64,000 nt of DNA. Source: CAWVWD01 sp045106825. GTDB lineage: Bacteria; Bacteroidota; Bacteroidia; Chitinophagales; Saprospiraceae. The position numbers were made by a program, and so were the translations under genes. The notes under the pieces were generated by a model, which saw only the letters and a program-made list of their open reading frames with translations, was not told the DNA's origin and made no database searches. How positions within the stretch are numbered: the stretch's first letter is position 1; every line of letters begins with the position of its first letter. Shown here one piece after another: positions 18,373-27,952 of this stretch. The stretch lies in assembly GCA_045106825.1 (NCBI GenBank), contig JBGCFH010000118.1:1-64000 (forward strand), in the 5' to 3' direction.

Positions 18373-21300
18373 AATCCTTTTCAATCCATTCATACAAAAT
18401 CGGCAAAACCACCAACGTCAACAACGTCGCTGTAATCAATCCGCCAATCACCACAGTTGCCAAAGGCCGCTGTACTTCTGCACCGCCAGACATCGACAAA
18501 GCCATTGGTAAGAAACCTAATGAAGCCACCAAAGCCGTCATAATTACTGGTCGCAAACGAACTTTTGTGCCTTTAATAATTCGCTCTCGAACATCAGAAA
18601 TTCCTTCTTTTTTCAATTGATTAAAATAGCCGATTAATACAATTCCGTTCAAAACGGCAACACCAAACAAAGCGATAAAACCAATTCCTGCCGAAATACT
18701 AAACGGCATTCCTCGAAAGACTAAAGCCCAAACGCCACCAATTGCAGCCAACGGAATAGCTGTAAAAATTAAGGTCGCTTGTTTCAAAGAGTTGAAAGTC
18801 AAATACAATAAGGCAAAAATCAATAACAACGCTACAGGAACAGCTACTGTCAAGCGTTTCGTTGCATTTTGGAAGTTCTCAAATTGTCCACCATAAGTCA
18901 CATAATAACCAGGTGGCAAGTCTAATTTTTCATCTAAAACACTTTGAATTTCCTTTACCAAAGACGTTACATCTCGGTCAAGTACATTCACACCGACCGT
19001 AATTTTTCGCTTCGTATTATCTCTCGAAATTTGCATCGGAGCTTTTTCAAGGTTGACTTCTGCTATTTGCGAAAGCGGAATCGACTGACCATTCGACAAT
19101 GGAATCAACAAACCTTGTACATCTTCGATACTTTTTCGCATCTCTTCTGGCATTCTCACAACCAAATCAAAACGCCTATCACCTTCGTAAATAACACCAG
19201 CTTTTTCACCTGCAAACGCAGTTCTAACAATCGTATTCACAGGTTTTACTTGCAAACCATATTGTGCTAATTTTGAATAATCGTAACGAACAATGATTTG
19301 TGGCATTCCGACAATTTGGTCAACGGTCACAGACGTAACACCTTCCAAATTAGAAATCAATTGTTCCGTTTTTTTACCATTTTGGAAAAGTAGATTGAGG
19401 TCGTCGCCATAGATTTTCACAGCAATATCAGCTCGTGAACCAGTCATTAATTCATTAAATCGCATCTGAATCGGTTGCGTAAATTCATAACTAATACCTG
19501 GTAATTCATTCATCTTTTTTTCCATTTGCTGCACGAGTTCTTCACGAGTTGAAGCCGAAGTCCATTCTGATTTTGGTTTCAGAATTACCATAATATCGCC
19601 CGTTTCCATCGACATCAAATCGGTTGGAATTTCGGCTGTTCCAATTTTCGTCACGACTTGCTCGACTTCAGGAAAATTTTCCATCAAAATATCCTGCAAC
19701 TTTCCCGAAACTTCCACCGATTTCTCCAGCGAACTGCCAGGCGGCAAAATCTGATGCAACGCCAAATCCCCCTCTTCCAAAGTTGGTATAAATTCGCCTC
19801 CTAAAGTCGTAAATTTCCATAGGCTTACGCCAAATAATAGCAGCGTGACCGTTAAAATTATCGTCTTAAATTGCAAAGCCTTATTCAAAATCGGAGTATA
19901 AAACCATTGCAAAAAGCCAATAATTTTATCAGAAAATGTATTGCCGTGTGCAGTATTTTTCTTACTTAAAAATAACGCTGACATCATTGGGACGTAAGTC
20001 AAAGACAAAATCAATGCTCCCAAAATCGCAAAAGAAACCGTTTGAGCCATCGGTGCAAAGGTCTTTCCTTCGATGCCCGACAAGGCCAAAATCGGCAAAT
20101 AGACAATCAAAATAATGATTTCACCAAAAGCAGCCGACGACCGAATTTTAACGGAAGCATCGGTGACGGTTTCGTCCATTTCGTCTTGTGTGAGTGCCGT
20201 ATTTGTTTGTCCGTTTGCTTGTCGCAATGATAGCCGATAAACAATCGCTTCCACGATAATCACCGCACCATCAACGATAAGTCCGAAGTCAATCGCTCCC
20301 AAACTCATCAAGTTAGCGGTAACGCCAAAAACATTCATCAAACTCACCGCAAACAACATCGCCAACGGAATCACCGAAGCTACAATCAAGCCTGCACGCC
20401 AGTTTCCGAGTAACAAAACCAAAATAAAAATCACAATCAAGCCACCTTCCAACAAGTTTTTTTCGACCGTATGAATAGCATTATTGATTAATTTTGACCG
20501 TACTAAGTAGGGTTCAATCTGTACGCCTTCGGGCAGTGATTTCCTAACTTGTTGTATTCGTTCTTCGACTCGTTCCATGACCTGTGAGGCATTTTCGCCT
20601 TTGAGCATCATCACGATTCCGCCCACAACTTCGCCATCGCCATTGCGTGTCAACGCTCCAAATCGAGGAGCAAAACCCAGTTTTACTTTTGCCACATCAC
20701 GAATCAGAATCGGTGTTCCATCTTGATTTTTAACAACAATTTTTTCAATGTCGGCAGGGTTTTCTACCAAACCCTCCGAGCGAATAAAATACGCATTTGG
20801 GTCTTTTTCGATGTACGAACCGCCAGTATTTTCGTTACTGTTTTCGAGTGCGTCAAAGACCTCGGTCATTGTCACATTCATCGCTTTGAGTTGCGACGGA
20901 TTTATCGTGACTTCGTATTGTTTTAATTTTCCACCGAAGCTATTGACTTCGACTACGCCTTTGATGCCTGACAATTGCCGCTTCACTATCCAATCTTGGA
21001 TTTCTCGCAATTTCATCGCATCGTATTTATCCTCAAATCCTTCTTTGACAAATAAAGTATATTGGTAAACCTCGCCCAAACCCGATGAAATCGGTGTCAT
21101 TTCGGGTGTTCCCAAGCCATCAGGAATTTCGGTTTCTGCCATTTTGAGTTGTTGTGCAACGAGTTCACGAGGGAGATACGTTCCCATATCATCTTCAAAA
21201 ACAACCGTTACCATCGAAAAACCAAATCGAGAAATCGACCGTAATTCGACGACATTCGGCAAGTTTTGTAAAGCTAACTCAACTGGTACAGTTATAAATT

Positions 21301-21487
21301 TTTCTATTTCTTGTGCGGTCAAATTTGGTGAATTGGTAATGACTTGCACCTGATTATTGGTGACGTCAGGTATTGCATCAATCGGCAGTTGCGTCAAGCT
21401 ATAGCTTCCCCAACCGATTAATGCTAACACCAACATTCCTATCACGAATTTATTCCGCACGGAATAGGTGATTATTTTATCGAACAT
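18371..21487 (-). CDS. CusA/CzcA-family heavy-metal RND efflux transporter
   Basis: 1038 residues, standard for HME-RND pumps. Starts with FDKIITYSVRNKFVIGMLVL (TM1), then the large periplasmic porter domains. The TM4 motif AIDFGLIVDGAVIIVEA gives Asp400, Asp406 and Glu413, the same D-x5-D-x6-E spacing as the proton-relay residues of CzcA. It uses the proton gradient to export metal. It lies upstream of its OMF and adaptor on minus, and downstream of the small His-containing protein. An element with hairpin ends separates it from that gene. Confidence 0.95.
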   Translation of the reverse strand: MFDKIITYSVRNKFVIGMLVLALIGWGSYSLTQLPIDAIPDVTNNQVQVITNSPNLTAQEIEKFITVPVELALQNLPNVVELRSISRFGFSMVTVVFEDDMGTYLPRELVAQQLKMAETEIPDGLGTPEMTPISSGLGEVYQYTLFVKEGFEDKYDAMKLREIQDWIVKRQLSGIKGVVEVNSFGGKLKQYEVTINPSQLKAMNVTMTEVFDALENSNENTGGSYIEKDPNAYFIRSEGLVENPADIEKIVVKNQDGTPILIRDVAKVKLGFAPRFGALTRNGDGEVVGGIVMMLKGENASQVMERVEERIQQVRKSLPEGVQIEPYLVRSKLINNAIHTVEKNLLEGGLIVIFILVLLLGNWRAGLIVASVIPLAMLFAVSLMNVFGVTANLMSLGAIDFGLIVDGAVIIVEAIVYRLSLRQANGQTNTALTQDEMDETVTDASVKIRSSAAFGEIIILIVYLPILALSGIEGKTFAPMAQTVSFAILGALILSLTYVPMMSALFLSKKNTAHGNTFSDKIIGFLQWFYTPILNKALQFKTIILTVTLLLFGVSLWKFTTLGGEFIPTLEEGDLALHQILPPGSSLEKSVEVSGKLQDILMENFPEVEQVVTKIGTAEIPTDLMSMETGDIMVILKPKSEWTSASTREELVQQMEKKMNELPGISYEFTQPIQMRFNELMTGSRADIAVKIYGDDLNLLFQNGKKTEQLISNLEGVTSVTVDQIVGMPQIIVRYDYSKLAQYGLQVKPVNTIVRTAFAGEKAGVIYEGDRRFDLVVRMPEEMRKSIEDVQGLLIPLSNGQSIPLSQIAEVNLEKAPMQISRDNTKRKITVGVNVLDRDVTSLVKEIQSVLDEKLDLPPGYYVTYGGQFENFQNATKRLTVAVPVALLLIFALLYLTFNSLKQATLIFTAIPLAAIGGVWALVFRGMPFSISAGIGFIALFGVAVLNGIVLIGYFNQLKKEGISDVRERIIKGTKVRLRPVIMTALVASLGFLPMALSMSGGAEVQRPLATVVIGGLITATLLTLVVLPILYEWIEKD

Positions 21488-21593
21488 TTGATTTAGTTAT
21501 TAGTGTTGTAGTGATTAGTCACTGATTGTAAACACAGTTGTTCTAATATTTTTCACAATCTGGATAATGTTGGAATTTTGCCTTAGCCCATTT

Positions 21594-21730
21594 CCGTCAT
21601 GCTGAACTTGTTTCAGCATCTCCCAGTCTTTAATGCACGATTTTAAAAAAGTTCTAATTTTTGATTTATAACTTCTTCAAGATTTCGACTTTAATGCTTA
21701 GGAGATGCTGAAACAAGTTCAGCATGACGG
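21594..21730. repeat. Hairpin-ended intergenic element, copy 2
   Basis: 137 bp bounded by CCGTCATGCTGAACTTG...CAGCATCTCC (21594-21623) and its inverted counterpart (21701-21730). The stem sequence differs from copies 1 and 3 (ATGCTGAA versus ATTCCGAA), but both strands of the stem changed together and the flanks CCGTC and TCTCC are kept. The interior motif CTTCAAGATTTCGACTTTAA matches copy 1. Confidence 0.8.
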
Positions 21731-21817
21731 AAGTGTGTTTGGTATTTTGGTTTTGTGGATTCATCAAGATTGAAAATCTAAATAAGCACAAACCACAACA
21801 TTCCTAATTATTAATTC

Positions 21818-22204
21818 CTAATTGAAAACAAAAGGCGGCCCTCGATAGGTAAGATTTTGTAAGAGGAAAGGATTTTTTAAATTATAATCGGTGGTAGGAA
21901 ATGTCTTTTTTATTAATAATAGATGATTATTTGTTGTAAATTGTGGTAAAATATTGATAATCAATGAATTATTATCAACATCTACTTCTTTTTCAAAAGT
22001 AATTTGATAATATTCCAAATGATTTTCGCCACAATCCTGCTCTAATAAATGCTCGACAAACTCCCAAAATCCATGTTGATGATGTTCACAGGTTGTAGAT
22101 TCATTTTGAGATGAAATAAAATCATGCGAATGTGGGACAAGTGTGTGCAATAGCAATATCATTATTGCCGGAAATAACCAACTTATTGCCCACTTTCTTT
22201 TCAT
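21818..22204 (-). CDS. Small exported His/Cys-containing protein heading the metal-efflux operon
   Basis: 128 residues with an N-terminal hydrophobic segment (WLFPAIMILLLHTLVPHSHDF), then CEHHQHGFWEFVEHLLEQDCGENH, a cluster of His, Cys and acidic residues suited to bind metal. Small proteins of this sort commonly sit directly upstream of CzcA-type pumps in Bacteroidota. A periplasmic metal-binding or sensing role is inferred. It would be the first gene of the minus-strand efflux operon. Confidence 0.65.
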   Translation of the reverse strand: MKRKWAISWLFPAIMILLLHTLVPHSHDFISSQNESTTCEHHQHGFWEFVEHLLEQDCGENHLEYYQITFEKEVDVDNNSLIINILPQFTTNNHLLLIKKTFPTTDYNLKNPFLLQNLTYRGPPFVFN

Positions 22205-22409
22205 GGTTTTTGAGTTTGTAGCGAAATTAAGGGTTCTTGTACAAATTTTTAATGATTATAATCATATTTTTTCTAAAAGCATCATCTAACTCCTTTAATT
22301 CTCTTTCTTGGTTTAAGTACCTCACCAAAAGTAATCACGTATTCTGACTTCTCTTTTTTGTTCTACTTCTATTCCGATATATCTATAGTTTCTAAGTTCT
22401 GAAATCTTG

Positions 22410-22571
22410 TTGCGAGTTACGAGTTTGACAGCCTGTCCCGAAATCTCGGGGAACTAACGACAGATTTTGAAAAGTATAAAATTAGAATTTTGTTTAATGA
22501 ATTTTTAAAAAGTATCAATCTGATGTCTGCCTCGAAATCTCGGTGGTCAATTCGCCACGCAACTCGCAACT
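22410..22571. repeat. Dispersed element with GTTGCGAGTTACGAG ends, copy 1
   Basis: The left end GTTGCGAGTTACGAGTTTGA and right end ACGCAACTCGCAAC are inverted repeats. The same left-end sequence recurs at 46706-46735. Two copies of the short CCCGA-N4-TCGGG palindrome lie inside (about 22436-22451 and, degenerate, 22531-22547). It lies upstream of the efflux operon and downstream of the M16 pair. A separate 6-bp inverted repeat, ATGTAC-N5-GTACAT, lies at 22610-22626 and could be an operator. Confidence 0.6.
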
Positions 22572-22665
22572 ATGGTACTTTCCCCGATTAGGAATCGTTA
22601 AACAAATAAATGTACACAAAGTACATATTACAAAATAATATTAGAATGAGAGCGTATTAAACAAT

Positions 22666-22700
22666 AAAATGAGTATCAATTAAAAATTGATACTCATTTT
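22666..22700 (-). terminator. Terminator of the M16 peptidase pair
   Basis: A 15-bp perfect stem (AAAATGAGTATCAAT and its complement) with a 5-nt loop. A-rich and T-rich flanks allow termination in both directions. It lies 54 bases after the stop of the downstream M16 gene on minus. Confidence 0.85.
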
Positions 22701-22753
22701 TCATTTTTTTATTTTCTATCTCTGTAACCTTATTTTAGGACTAAAGATAATAA

Positions 22754-24871
22754 CTATTTAATCTCAAATACAGCATCTTCGATACCACTATTTAATTTAA
22801 TATCTGTAATTTTCACATTAATTGTTTGTGGTCCAGCTGATATTTTTGAAGCATATGGATACATAATACCATCTACTTTTTTATAATCACTCAAATTAAT
22901 GATTCCTTCTTTTGTAACAACACGAACTTTCAATCCTGATTTTACATCAAAAAACTCTGTTGACTTTGAGCCACTTGGTGAAGTAACAACAATTTTATAA
23001 GCATCATTACCATCAATATTTTCGCTTCCTTTTAATTCTAATTTATATCCATTTGTAGCATAAAATAATTCACCGAATAAAATAGATTGCTCTGCTAAAG
23101 CTGCTAATTCATCGCCTTCTACTTTACCAGATTTTTGTGGATTTGAAGCAAAACCTGTTGTACCATTATAGACTTGTTTTTGAAAAACTTGCCCACCCAT
23201 TGACAATACAGATTTATATTTATTTGGAGCTTTTTGAGTGGTGACATTATCTAAACTCATACCTTGAACAGAAAGTGTCGCCTTTGTTTCAACGTCTTTC
23301 ACTCCTTTCAAAGCTTTCTCTCCACCGATAGCTTTGATGTAGTTATTGATTATATCTTCAGCTTTTATGTCTGTACTAATTTCCTTTGGTGCTTCTGCTG
23401 GGTTTCCATAATTATCATAAAAATCAACCGTTTTATTAGCATCATATTTAGCAATTTTTTCAGCGACAGCATCTTTATCACCAACGACTAAAACATTAGC
23501 ATTATTAGAGTTAAAATATTTTTTAGAAACACGCATCACATCTTCTGCAGTTACAGCAGCTAAACGCTCCAAGTATTTTTCATAATAATCAGCAGGTAAA
23601 TTGTAACGAGCAATATTCAACGCAAAGTTAGCAACCGTTTGTGGACGTTCTAATGAACGAGCAAAGCTACCTGACATGATATTTTTCGTTTTTTGTAAAT
23701 CCTCTGGCGACACTTTCTCGGTTGACATTCTGTCAATTTCATAAATAAATTCAGCGATTGCAGAATCGGTTACTTCATTACGTACAGAAGAAGAAGCTGT
23801 AAAAACACCGACTAATGGATCGTAAGATATAGATGAACCTGCACCATAAGTAAAACCATTATCTTCACGTAAATTTTGCATTAAGCGACTACCAAATCCG
23901 CTACCACCCAAAATACTATTCGCAACACTTACCGCAATTCGGTCATCAGAAGTAGGTTTCAAATCTATCGGATAAGTTATTGTAATAACAGACTGAACAG
24001 ATCCTGGTCTATCAACCATTGCTACACTTGTTTCAGTTGGTGCAGTTGGCATATCATAGGTTTTTTCTGTTGTTTTTCCTTTTTTCCAAGTATCAAAATA
24101 CTTTTGCATTTTAGCTTTGGCTACTTTTGCATCAATATCTCCAACGATGATTAAATAACCGTCGTTTGGATTAAAATTACCATAATAATAAGATTTCAAA
24201 TCTTCTGATGTAATATTTTTAACCGTTTCTTCTGTTGTTAATTCGCCATAAGGATGAGCCTTTCCATAACGTAAAATATTTGAAACATTTCCGGAAATTG
24301 AACTCGGATCATTTTTAGCAGAAGCTAACCCCGAAAGCGTTTGTGTTTTTACTTTCTCTAACTCTTCTTCTGGAAATGTTGGATTCAATAATACATCTGC
24401 CATTAACTCTAAAATTTTATCAGAATGCTTTGTCAAGGAAGAAGCATAAACGCCAGTAGAATAAGTGCTTAAAGTTGCACCAATGAAATCTACTTCCTCA
24501 TCAATTTCGTTCTTAGAACGATTTTTTGTTCCACGTCGTAGCATTTGACCTGTCATATCTTGCATTCCAGCTTTATCTCCTTCCATGATTGGATCCATCT
24601 CTAATGTATAATTAAATGATACACGAGGCAATTTATCATTTTTCACAACGATACATTCCAAACCATTATCCAATGTAAAGCTTTCGTAACTTCCCATTTG
24701 AATTTTTGGAGCAGGACCAGGTTTTGGTGCTTGACTTCTATCTAATTCTGAGCTTGGCGAACCACCAATTTTGATTCCACCCATATCACCTGTCGAAGCG
24801 TTATCAACTGTTTCAGGTGTACATTGCGATACAAAAATCGCAACCATTAATAAATAAAATATATTTCTCAT
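22754..24871 (-). CDS. M16-family protein, degenerate zinc site, fused to a LolA-like C-terminal domain
   Basis: 705 residues. An N-terminal signal ends at QC (SQCTPE), a possible relaxed lipobox. Residues about 60-480 are two M16 repeats. Where the zinc motif HxxEH is expected, the sequence reads MQDMTGQMLRRGTKN, so this subunit should be non-catalytic; GFGSRLMQNLREDNGFTYG in the second repeat is typical. Residues about 500-705 resemble an outer-membrane lipoprotein carrier-like fold (IKAIGGEKALKGVKDVETKA, later LRVRVVTKEG-like). It follows the active subunit by 75 bases, so the two probably form a heterodimeric periplasmic peptidase. Confidence 0.85.
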   Translation of the reverse strand: MRNIFYLLMVAIFVSQCTPETVDNASTGDMGGIKIGGSPSSELDRSQAPKPGPAPKIQMGSYESFTLDNGLECIVVKNDKLPRVSFNYTLEMDPIMEGDKAGMQDMTGQMLRRGTKNRSKNEIDEEVDFIGATLSTYSTGVYASSLTKHSDKILELMADVLLNPTFPEEELEKVKTQTLSGLASAKNDPSSISGNVSNILRYGKAHPYGELTTEETVKNITSEDLKSYYYGNFNPNDGYLIIVGDIDAKVAKAKMQKYFDTWKKGKTTEKTYDMPTAPTETSVAMVDRPGSVQSVITITYPIDLKPTSDDRIAVSVANSILGGSGFGSRLMQNLREDNGFTYGAGSSISYDPLVGVFTASSSVRNEVTDSAIAEFIYEIDRMSTEKVSPEDLQKTKNIMSGSFARSLERPQTVANFALNIARYNLPADYYEKYLERLAAVTAEDVMRVSKKYFNSNNANVLVVGDKDAVAEKIAKYDANKTVDFYDNYGNPAEAPKEISTDIKAEDIINNYIKAIGGEKALKGVKDVETKATLSVQGMSLDNVTTQKAPNKYKSVLSMGGQVFQKQVYNGTTGFASNPQKSGKVEGDELAALAEQSILFGELFYATNGYKLELKGSENIDGNDAYKIVVTSPSGSKSTEFFDVKSGLKVRVVTKEGIINLSDYKKVDGIMYPYASKISAGPQTINVKITDIKLNSGIEDAVFEIK

Positions 24872-24946
24872 TGTTTGATTTTAAATATTAAGATTTGAGA
24901 TTTTGACCATATTGCCAGACATCTCCTATCTCCTATCAGGTTTTTA

Positions 24947-26266
24947 TTATTTCTGAGGTTGTGCCAACCAATATAAAGCGACACGATTATTCGGTGTAAA
25001 ATATTTTTTAGCTGCATTTTGTAAATCTTCACGAGTTACTTTTTCATAACGCTTGATTTCTTCATTAATCAAATCTGCACTTCCTAAATAAACATGATAA
25101 TTAGCTAAAGACTCTGCAATACCTACGATAGTAGAGTTTGAAGAAACAAAATCGTTTTCAATTTGATTTTGTAATTTTTGAAATTCCTTTTCAGGAATTA
25201 AGTTGTTTTGCAAATCTTTAATAATTTCATCCATATTGGCTTCAACATCCGCTCCATCTATACCCATATTTGCAATACCATAATTGATAGATAAGCCTGG
25301 ATCTTCTGATGATAATGGAAATGAACCTGCTGCTACACAAAGTTGTTTTTCATCTACCATAATTTTATTCAAACGAGAACTACTACCTCTTGCTAATAAT
25401 GTTGATAACATTTCTACAGCATAGTAATCATCTGTACCTTGAGCAGGTGTTCTATAAGCATGAAAGATAGCTGGTAACTGAACATTGTCATAAACCGTAT
25501 CTTTGACTTCTGCTGTCATCGCAGGTTCTACGATATTTGGTCGTTCGACTTCTGCACCTTTAGGAATATCTTTAAAGTATTTTTTTACCAATGCTTTTGT
25601 TGTCTCAATATCCAAATCACCAGCAATTGATAATGTTGCGTTGTTAGGAACATAATATTTTTTATAGAAATTTACGTAATCATCTTCTACAGCAGCATCT
25701 AAGTGTTCCATAGAACCAATCGGTGTCCAACGGTAAGGATGAACCGTGTAAGCACGTTTCATAATCTCTTCCATCCATCTTCCATAAGGGCGATTATCAT
25801 AACGTGTTCTACGTTCTTCTTTCACTACTTTACGTTGTGTTTCGATTCCAACCTTTTCTACATTTGCGTGTAATAAACGTTCTGATTCAATCCACAACCC
25901 TAATTCTAATTGATTAGATGGTAAAACTTCATAATAGAATGTACGATCAGTAGTTGTATTAGCGTTTAGCATTCCGCCAGCATTCTGGATATAGTCATCG
26001 ACTTCACCTCGTTTGATGTATTTTGAACCTTCAAATAACAAATGCTCAAAAAAGTGAGCAAATCCTGTACGATCAGGATTTTCATTTTTCGAACCAACAT
26101 GGTACATAATGGAAACGGCAACAATAGGTGTAGAATGATCTTCATGTAAAATAACATGTAAACCATTGTCTAAATCAAATTCTTCAAATTTGATTTTATT
26201 AGCATCTTGTGCAAACACTGCAATAGATACTAATAACGAGAGTAAACTGAATACGATTTTTTTCAT
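24947..26266 (-). CDS. M16-family zinc metallopeptidase, catalytic subunit
   Basis: 439 residues with a signal peptide (IVFSLLSLLVSIAVFAQ). The inverted zinc motif is intact: His71-Phe-Phe-Glu74-His75 in TGFAHFFEHLLFEG, with the downstream Glu-rich segment KVVKEERRTRYDNRPYG supplying the third ligand. The second repeat contains LLARGSSSRLNKIMV. Together with the following degenerate partner it makes the usual two-gene M16B arrangement. It probably degrades peptides in the periplasm. Confidence 0.92.
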   Translation of the reverse strand: MKKIVFSLLSLLVSIAVFAQDANKIKFEEFDLDNGLHVILHEDHSTPIVAVSIMYHVGSKNENPDRTGFAHFFEHLLFEGSKYIKRGEVDDYIQNAGGMLNANTTTDRTFYYEVLPSNQLELGLWIESERLLHANVEKVGIETQRKVVKEERRTRYDNRPYGRWMEEIMKRAYTVHPYRWTPIGSMEHLDAAVEDDYVNFYKKYYVPNNATLSIAGDLDIETTKALVKKYFKDIPKGAEVERPNIVEPAMTAEVKDTVYDNVQLPAIFHAYRTPAQGTDDYYAVEMLSTLLARGSSSRLNKIMVDEKQLCVAAGSFPLSSEDPGLSINYGIANMGIDGADVEANMDEIIKDLQNNLIPEKEFQKLQNQIENDFVSSNSTIVGIAESLANYHVYLGSADLINEEIKRYEKVTREDLQNAAKKYFTPNNRVALYWLAQPQK

Positions 26267-26492
26267 AATATTGATTTTCGATATTTTGTGAACAAAAAAA
26301 TGTGACGTTTTTAATTCAAATTTTATTCACATTGTACTAATTTTTAGACTATTATTTATTATTGTATAATAAATGAGATTAAAAACGGTTCAAATTTACA
26401 ATTTTTTATGTACTGCTATTTCAAGATTAGATTGATAATTCATTTGTATTGACAAATAACAGGTTTTATCCAAAAATTGGCAGGATTTGAAA

Positions 26493-26566
26493 CGTATTCC
26501 GAAGCTCCAGCTTCGGAAAATAATTAATTATAGGACAAATCTCCGAAGCTGGAGCTTCGAAATACG
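26493..26566. repeat. Double palindrome abutting the gamma-carbonic anhydrase start
   Basis: Two 25-bp arms (26493-26517 and 26542-26566) are complementary with one mismatch, and each arm contains its own CGAAGCTCCAGCTTCG-type palindrome. The right arm ends six bases before the ATG at 26573, so it covers the ribosome-landing region and would form a structured 5' leader. Confidence 0.75.
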
Positions 26567-26572
26567 AAACTT

Positions 26573-27085
26573 ATGGCATTAATAAAATCAGTTCGAGGTT
26601 TTACACCTACTTTTGGTGATAATTGTTACTTCGCCGAAAATGCAACAATTGTTGGCGATGTTATCGCAGGTAACGATTGTAGTTTTTGGTTCAACGCTGT
26701 CGTTCGAGGCGATGTAAATTCTATTCGATTAGGGAATAAAGTCAATGTACAAGATGGTGCAGTATTACATGCAACTTTTGAGAAAACAAAAACAATCATT
26801 GGTAATAATGTATCTATCGGTCACAATGCTATTGTTCATGGCTGTACGATTAAGGACAATGTACTGGTCGGAATGGGTTCAATTGTGATGGATAATGCAG
26901 TTGTTGAAGCAAACGTATTGATTGCAGCAGGTGCAGTTGTATTAGAAAATGCTCATTTAGAAAGCGGTTATATTTACGCTGGAGTTCCTGCTAAGAAATT
27001 AAAAAAGTTGAGTCCAGAGAATTTTCAACATTATGTTAGTAGAATCGCTAATAATTATGTGAAATACGCTTCATGGTTTAAGTAA
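26573..27085 (+). CDS. Gamma-carbonic anhydrase-like hexapeptide-repeat protein (YrdA/PaaY type)
   Basis: 170 residues of left-handed beta-helix repeats. The three metal-binding His of the gamma class are present with correct spacing: His66 (VLHATF), His84 and His89 (IGHNAIVHG). It starts with SVRGFTPTFGDNCYFAENATIVGDV, typical of the YrdA group. Many members of this group have weak or no carbonic anhydrase activity, so the reaction is uncertain. The upstream palindrome may limit translation. A hairpin terminator follows. Confidence 0.88.
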   Translation: MALIKSVRGFTPTFGDNCYFAENATIVGDVIAGNDCSFWFNAVVRGDVNSIRLGNKVNVQDGAVLHATFEKTKTIIGNNVSIGHNAIVHGCTIKDNVLVGMGSIVMDNAVVEANVLIAAGAVVLENAHLESGYIYAGVPAKKLKKLSPENFQHYVSRIANNYVKYASWFK

Positions 27086-27094
27086 AATACAAAA

Positions 27095-27123
27095 AAGGGT
27101 TTTCGCCTTACACGAAAACCCTT
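27095..27123 (+). terminator. Rho-independent terminator
   Basis: An 11-bp stem (AAGGGTTTTCG / CGAAAACCCTT) nine bases after the stop codon of the hexapeptide protein, with a modest T-rich tail. Confidence 0.75.
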
Positions 27124-27181
27124 ACAATCTTTTTCAAAAATACAGTTATGCTTTCAACAAAAATTTATTTTTCACCTCTTG

Positions 27182-27952
27182 CTAATCTGTACCTTTGGCT
27201 GCACCTGCAGTCGAAATATACATGATTTTAACAGCAATTTTTCTAATCTCTTCCGAGTCTTCCTTATTTTCTTTAGAAGCTTCAGAGATAATGAAAAGTC
27301 CATCATCTGTTTTTTCAATGCTCAATCCTTTTGTAGTTGTTCCACCTTTTGTCATCGTCAAGCCTTCCATTTGTTCTAAGGTCTCATAATCAACATAAGC
27401 GAAATCAATTCCATCAATATCATTGTCATGATCCGCAAGATCAATCCCGTCAATATCATCGTCATCGAAAACACTTAGTGTCAAATCGTAAGAAAAATCT
27501 GTCCATTCACCATTTTCTTCCCCTTCAAATTTAATATTTGAATAGGTCAAAGTAATAAAAGAAATATTTTTTCCTTCGAATGTTAAACCATCGAACCATT
27601 TAGACTCTAAATTAGAAACATCAGATTTTATTTTCCCAATCTTGTGACCGATACTCAAGTTATCATCTTGATCATCTGTTAACTTTTCAATAAACGTGGC
27701 AAAGTTAATATCATCGAAATCAGATGCTAATATGAAGGTTACGCCTTCATCAGTCGCTGTGACAACTTTTGTACTAAATAAAGCTTCATCACCTTTGAAT
27801 GAAATGTAAGGTGTAAAACTATCTTCCGTACCTTCAATGCCACCATTAATTGAGGTCGTTAAACTGGCAACTTTATTCCCAAAAGCGGATGTAGAACAAA
27901 CTAAGATAACTGCAAGAACAGATAAAAAATGTAACTGTTGTTGATTTTTCAT
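27182..27952 (-). CDS. Secreted acidic protein of unknown function
   Basis: 256 residues from the chosen start, with a signal peptide (LHFLSVLAVILVCSTSAFG). The mature protein is very acidic, with a duplicated Asp-rich segment (DDDDIDGIDLADHDNDIDGI) that could bind calcium. I do not recognise a family. The start was placed at the ATG opening the signal peptide instead of one 25 codons upstream. It is isolated, with a long non-coding stretch upstream. Confidence 0.6.
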   Translation of the reverse strand: MKNQQQLHFLSVLAVILVCSTSAFGNKVASLTTSINGGIEGTEDSFTPYISFKGDEALFSTKVVTATDEGVTFILASDFDDINFATFIEKLTDDQDDNLSIGHKIGKIKSDVSNLESKWFDGLTFEGKNISFITLTYSNIKFEGEENGEWTDFSYDLTLSVFDDDDIDGIDLADHDNDIDGIDFAYVDYETLEQMEGLTMTKGGTTTKGLSIEKTDDGLFIISEASKENKEDSEEIRKIAVKIMYISTAGAAKGTD

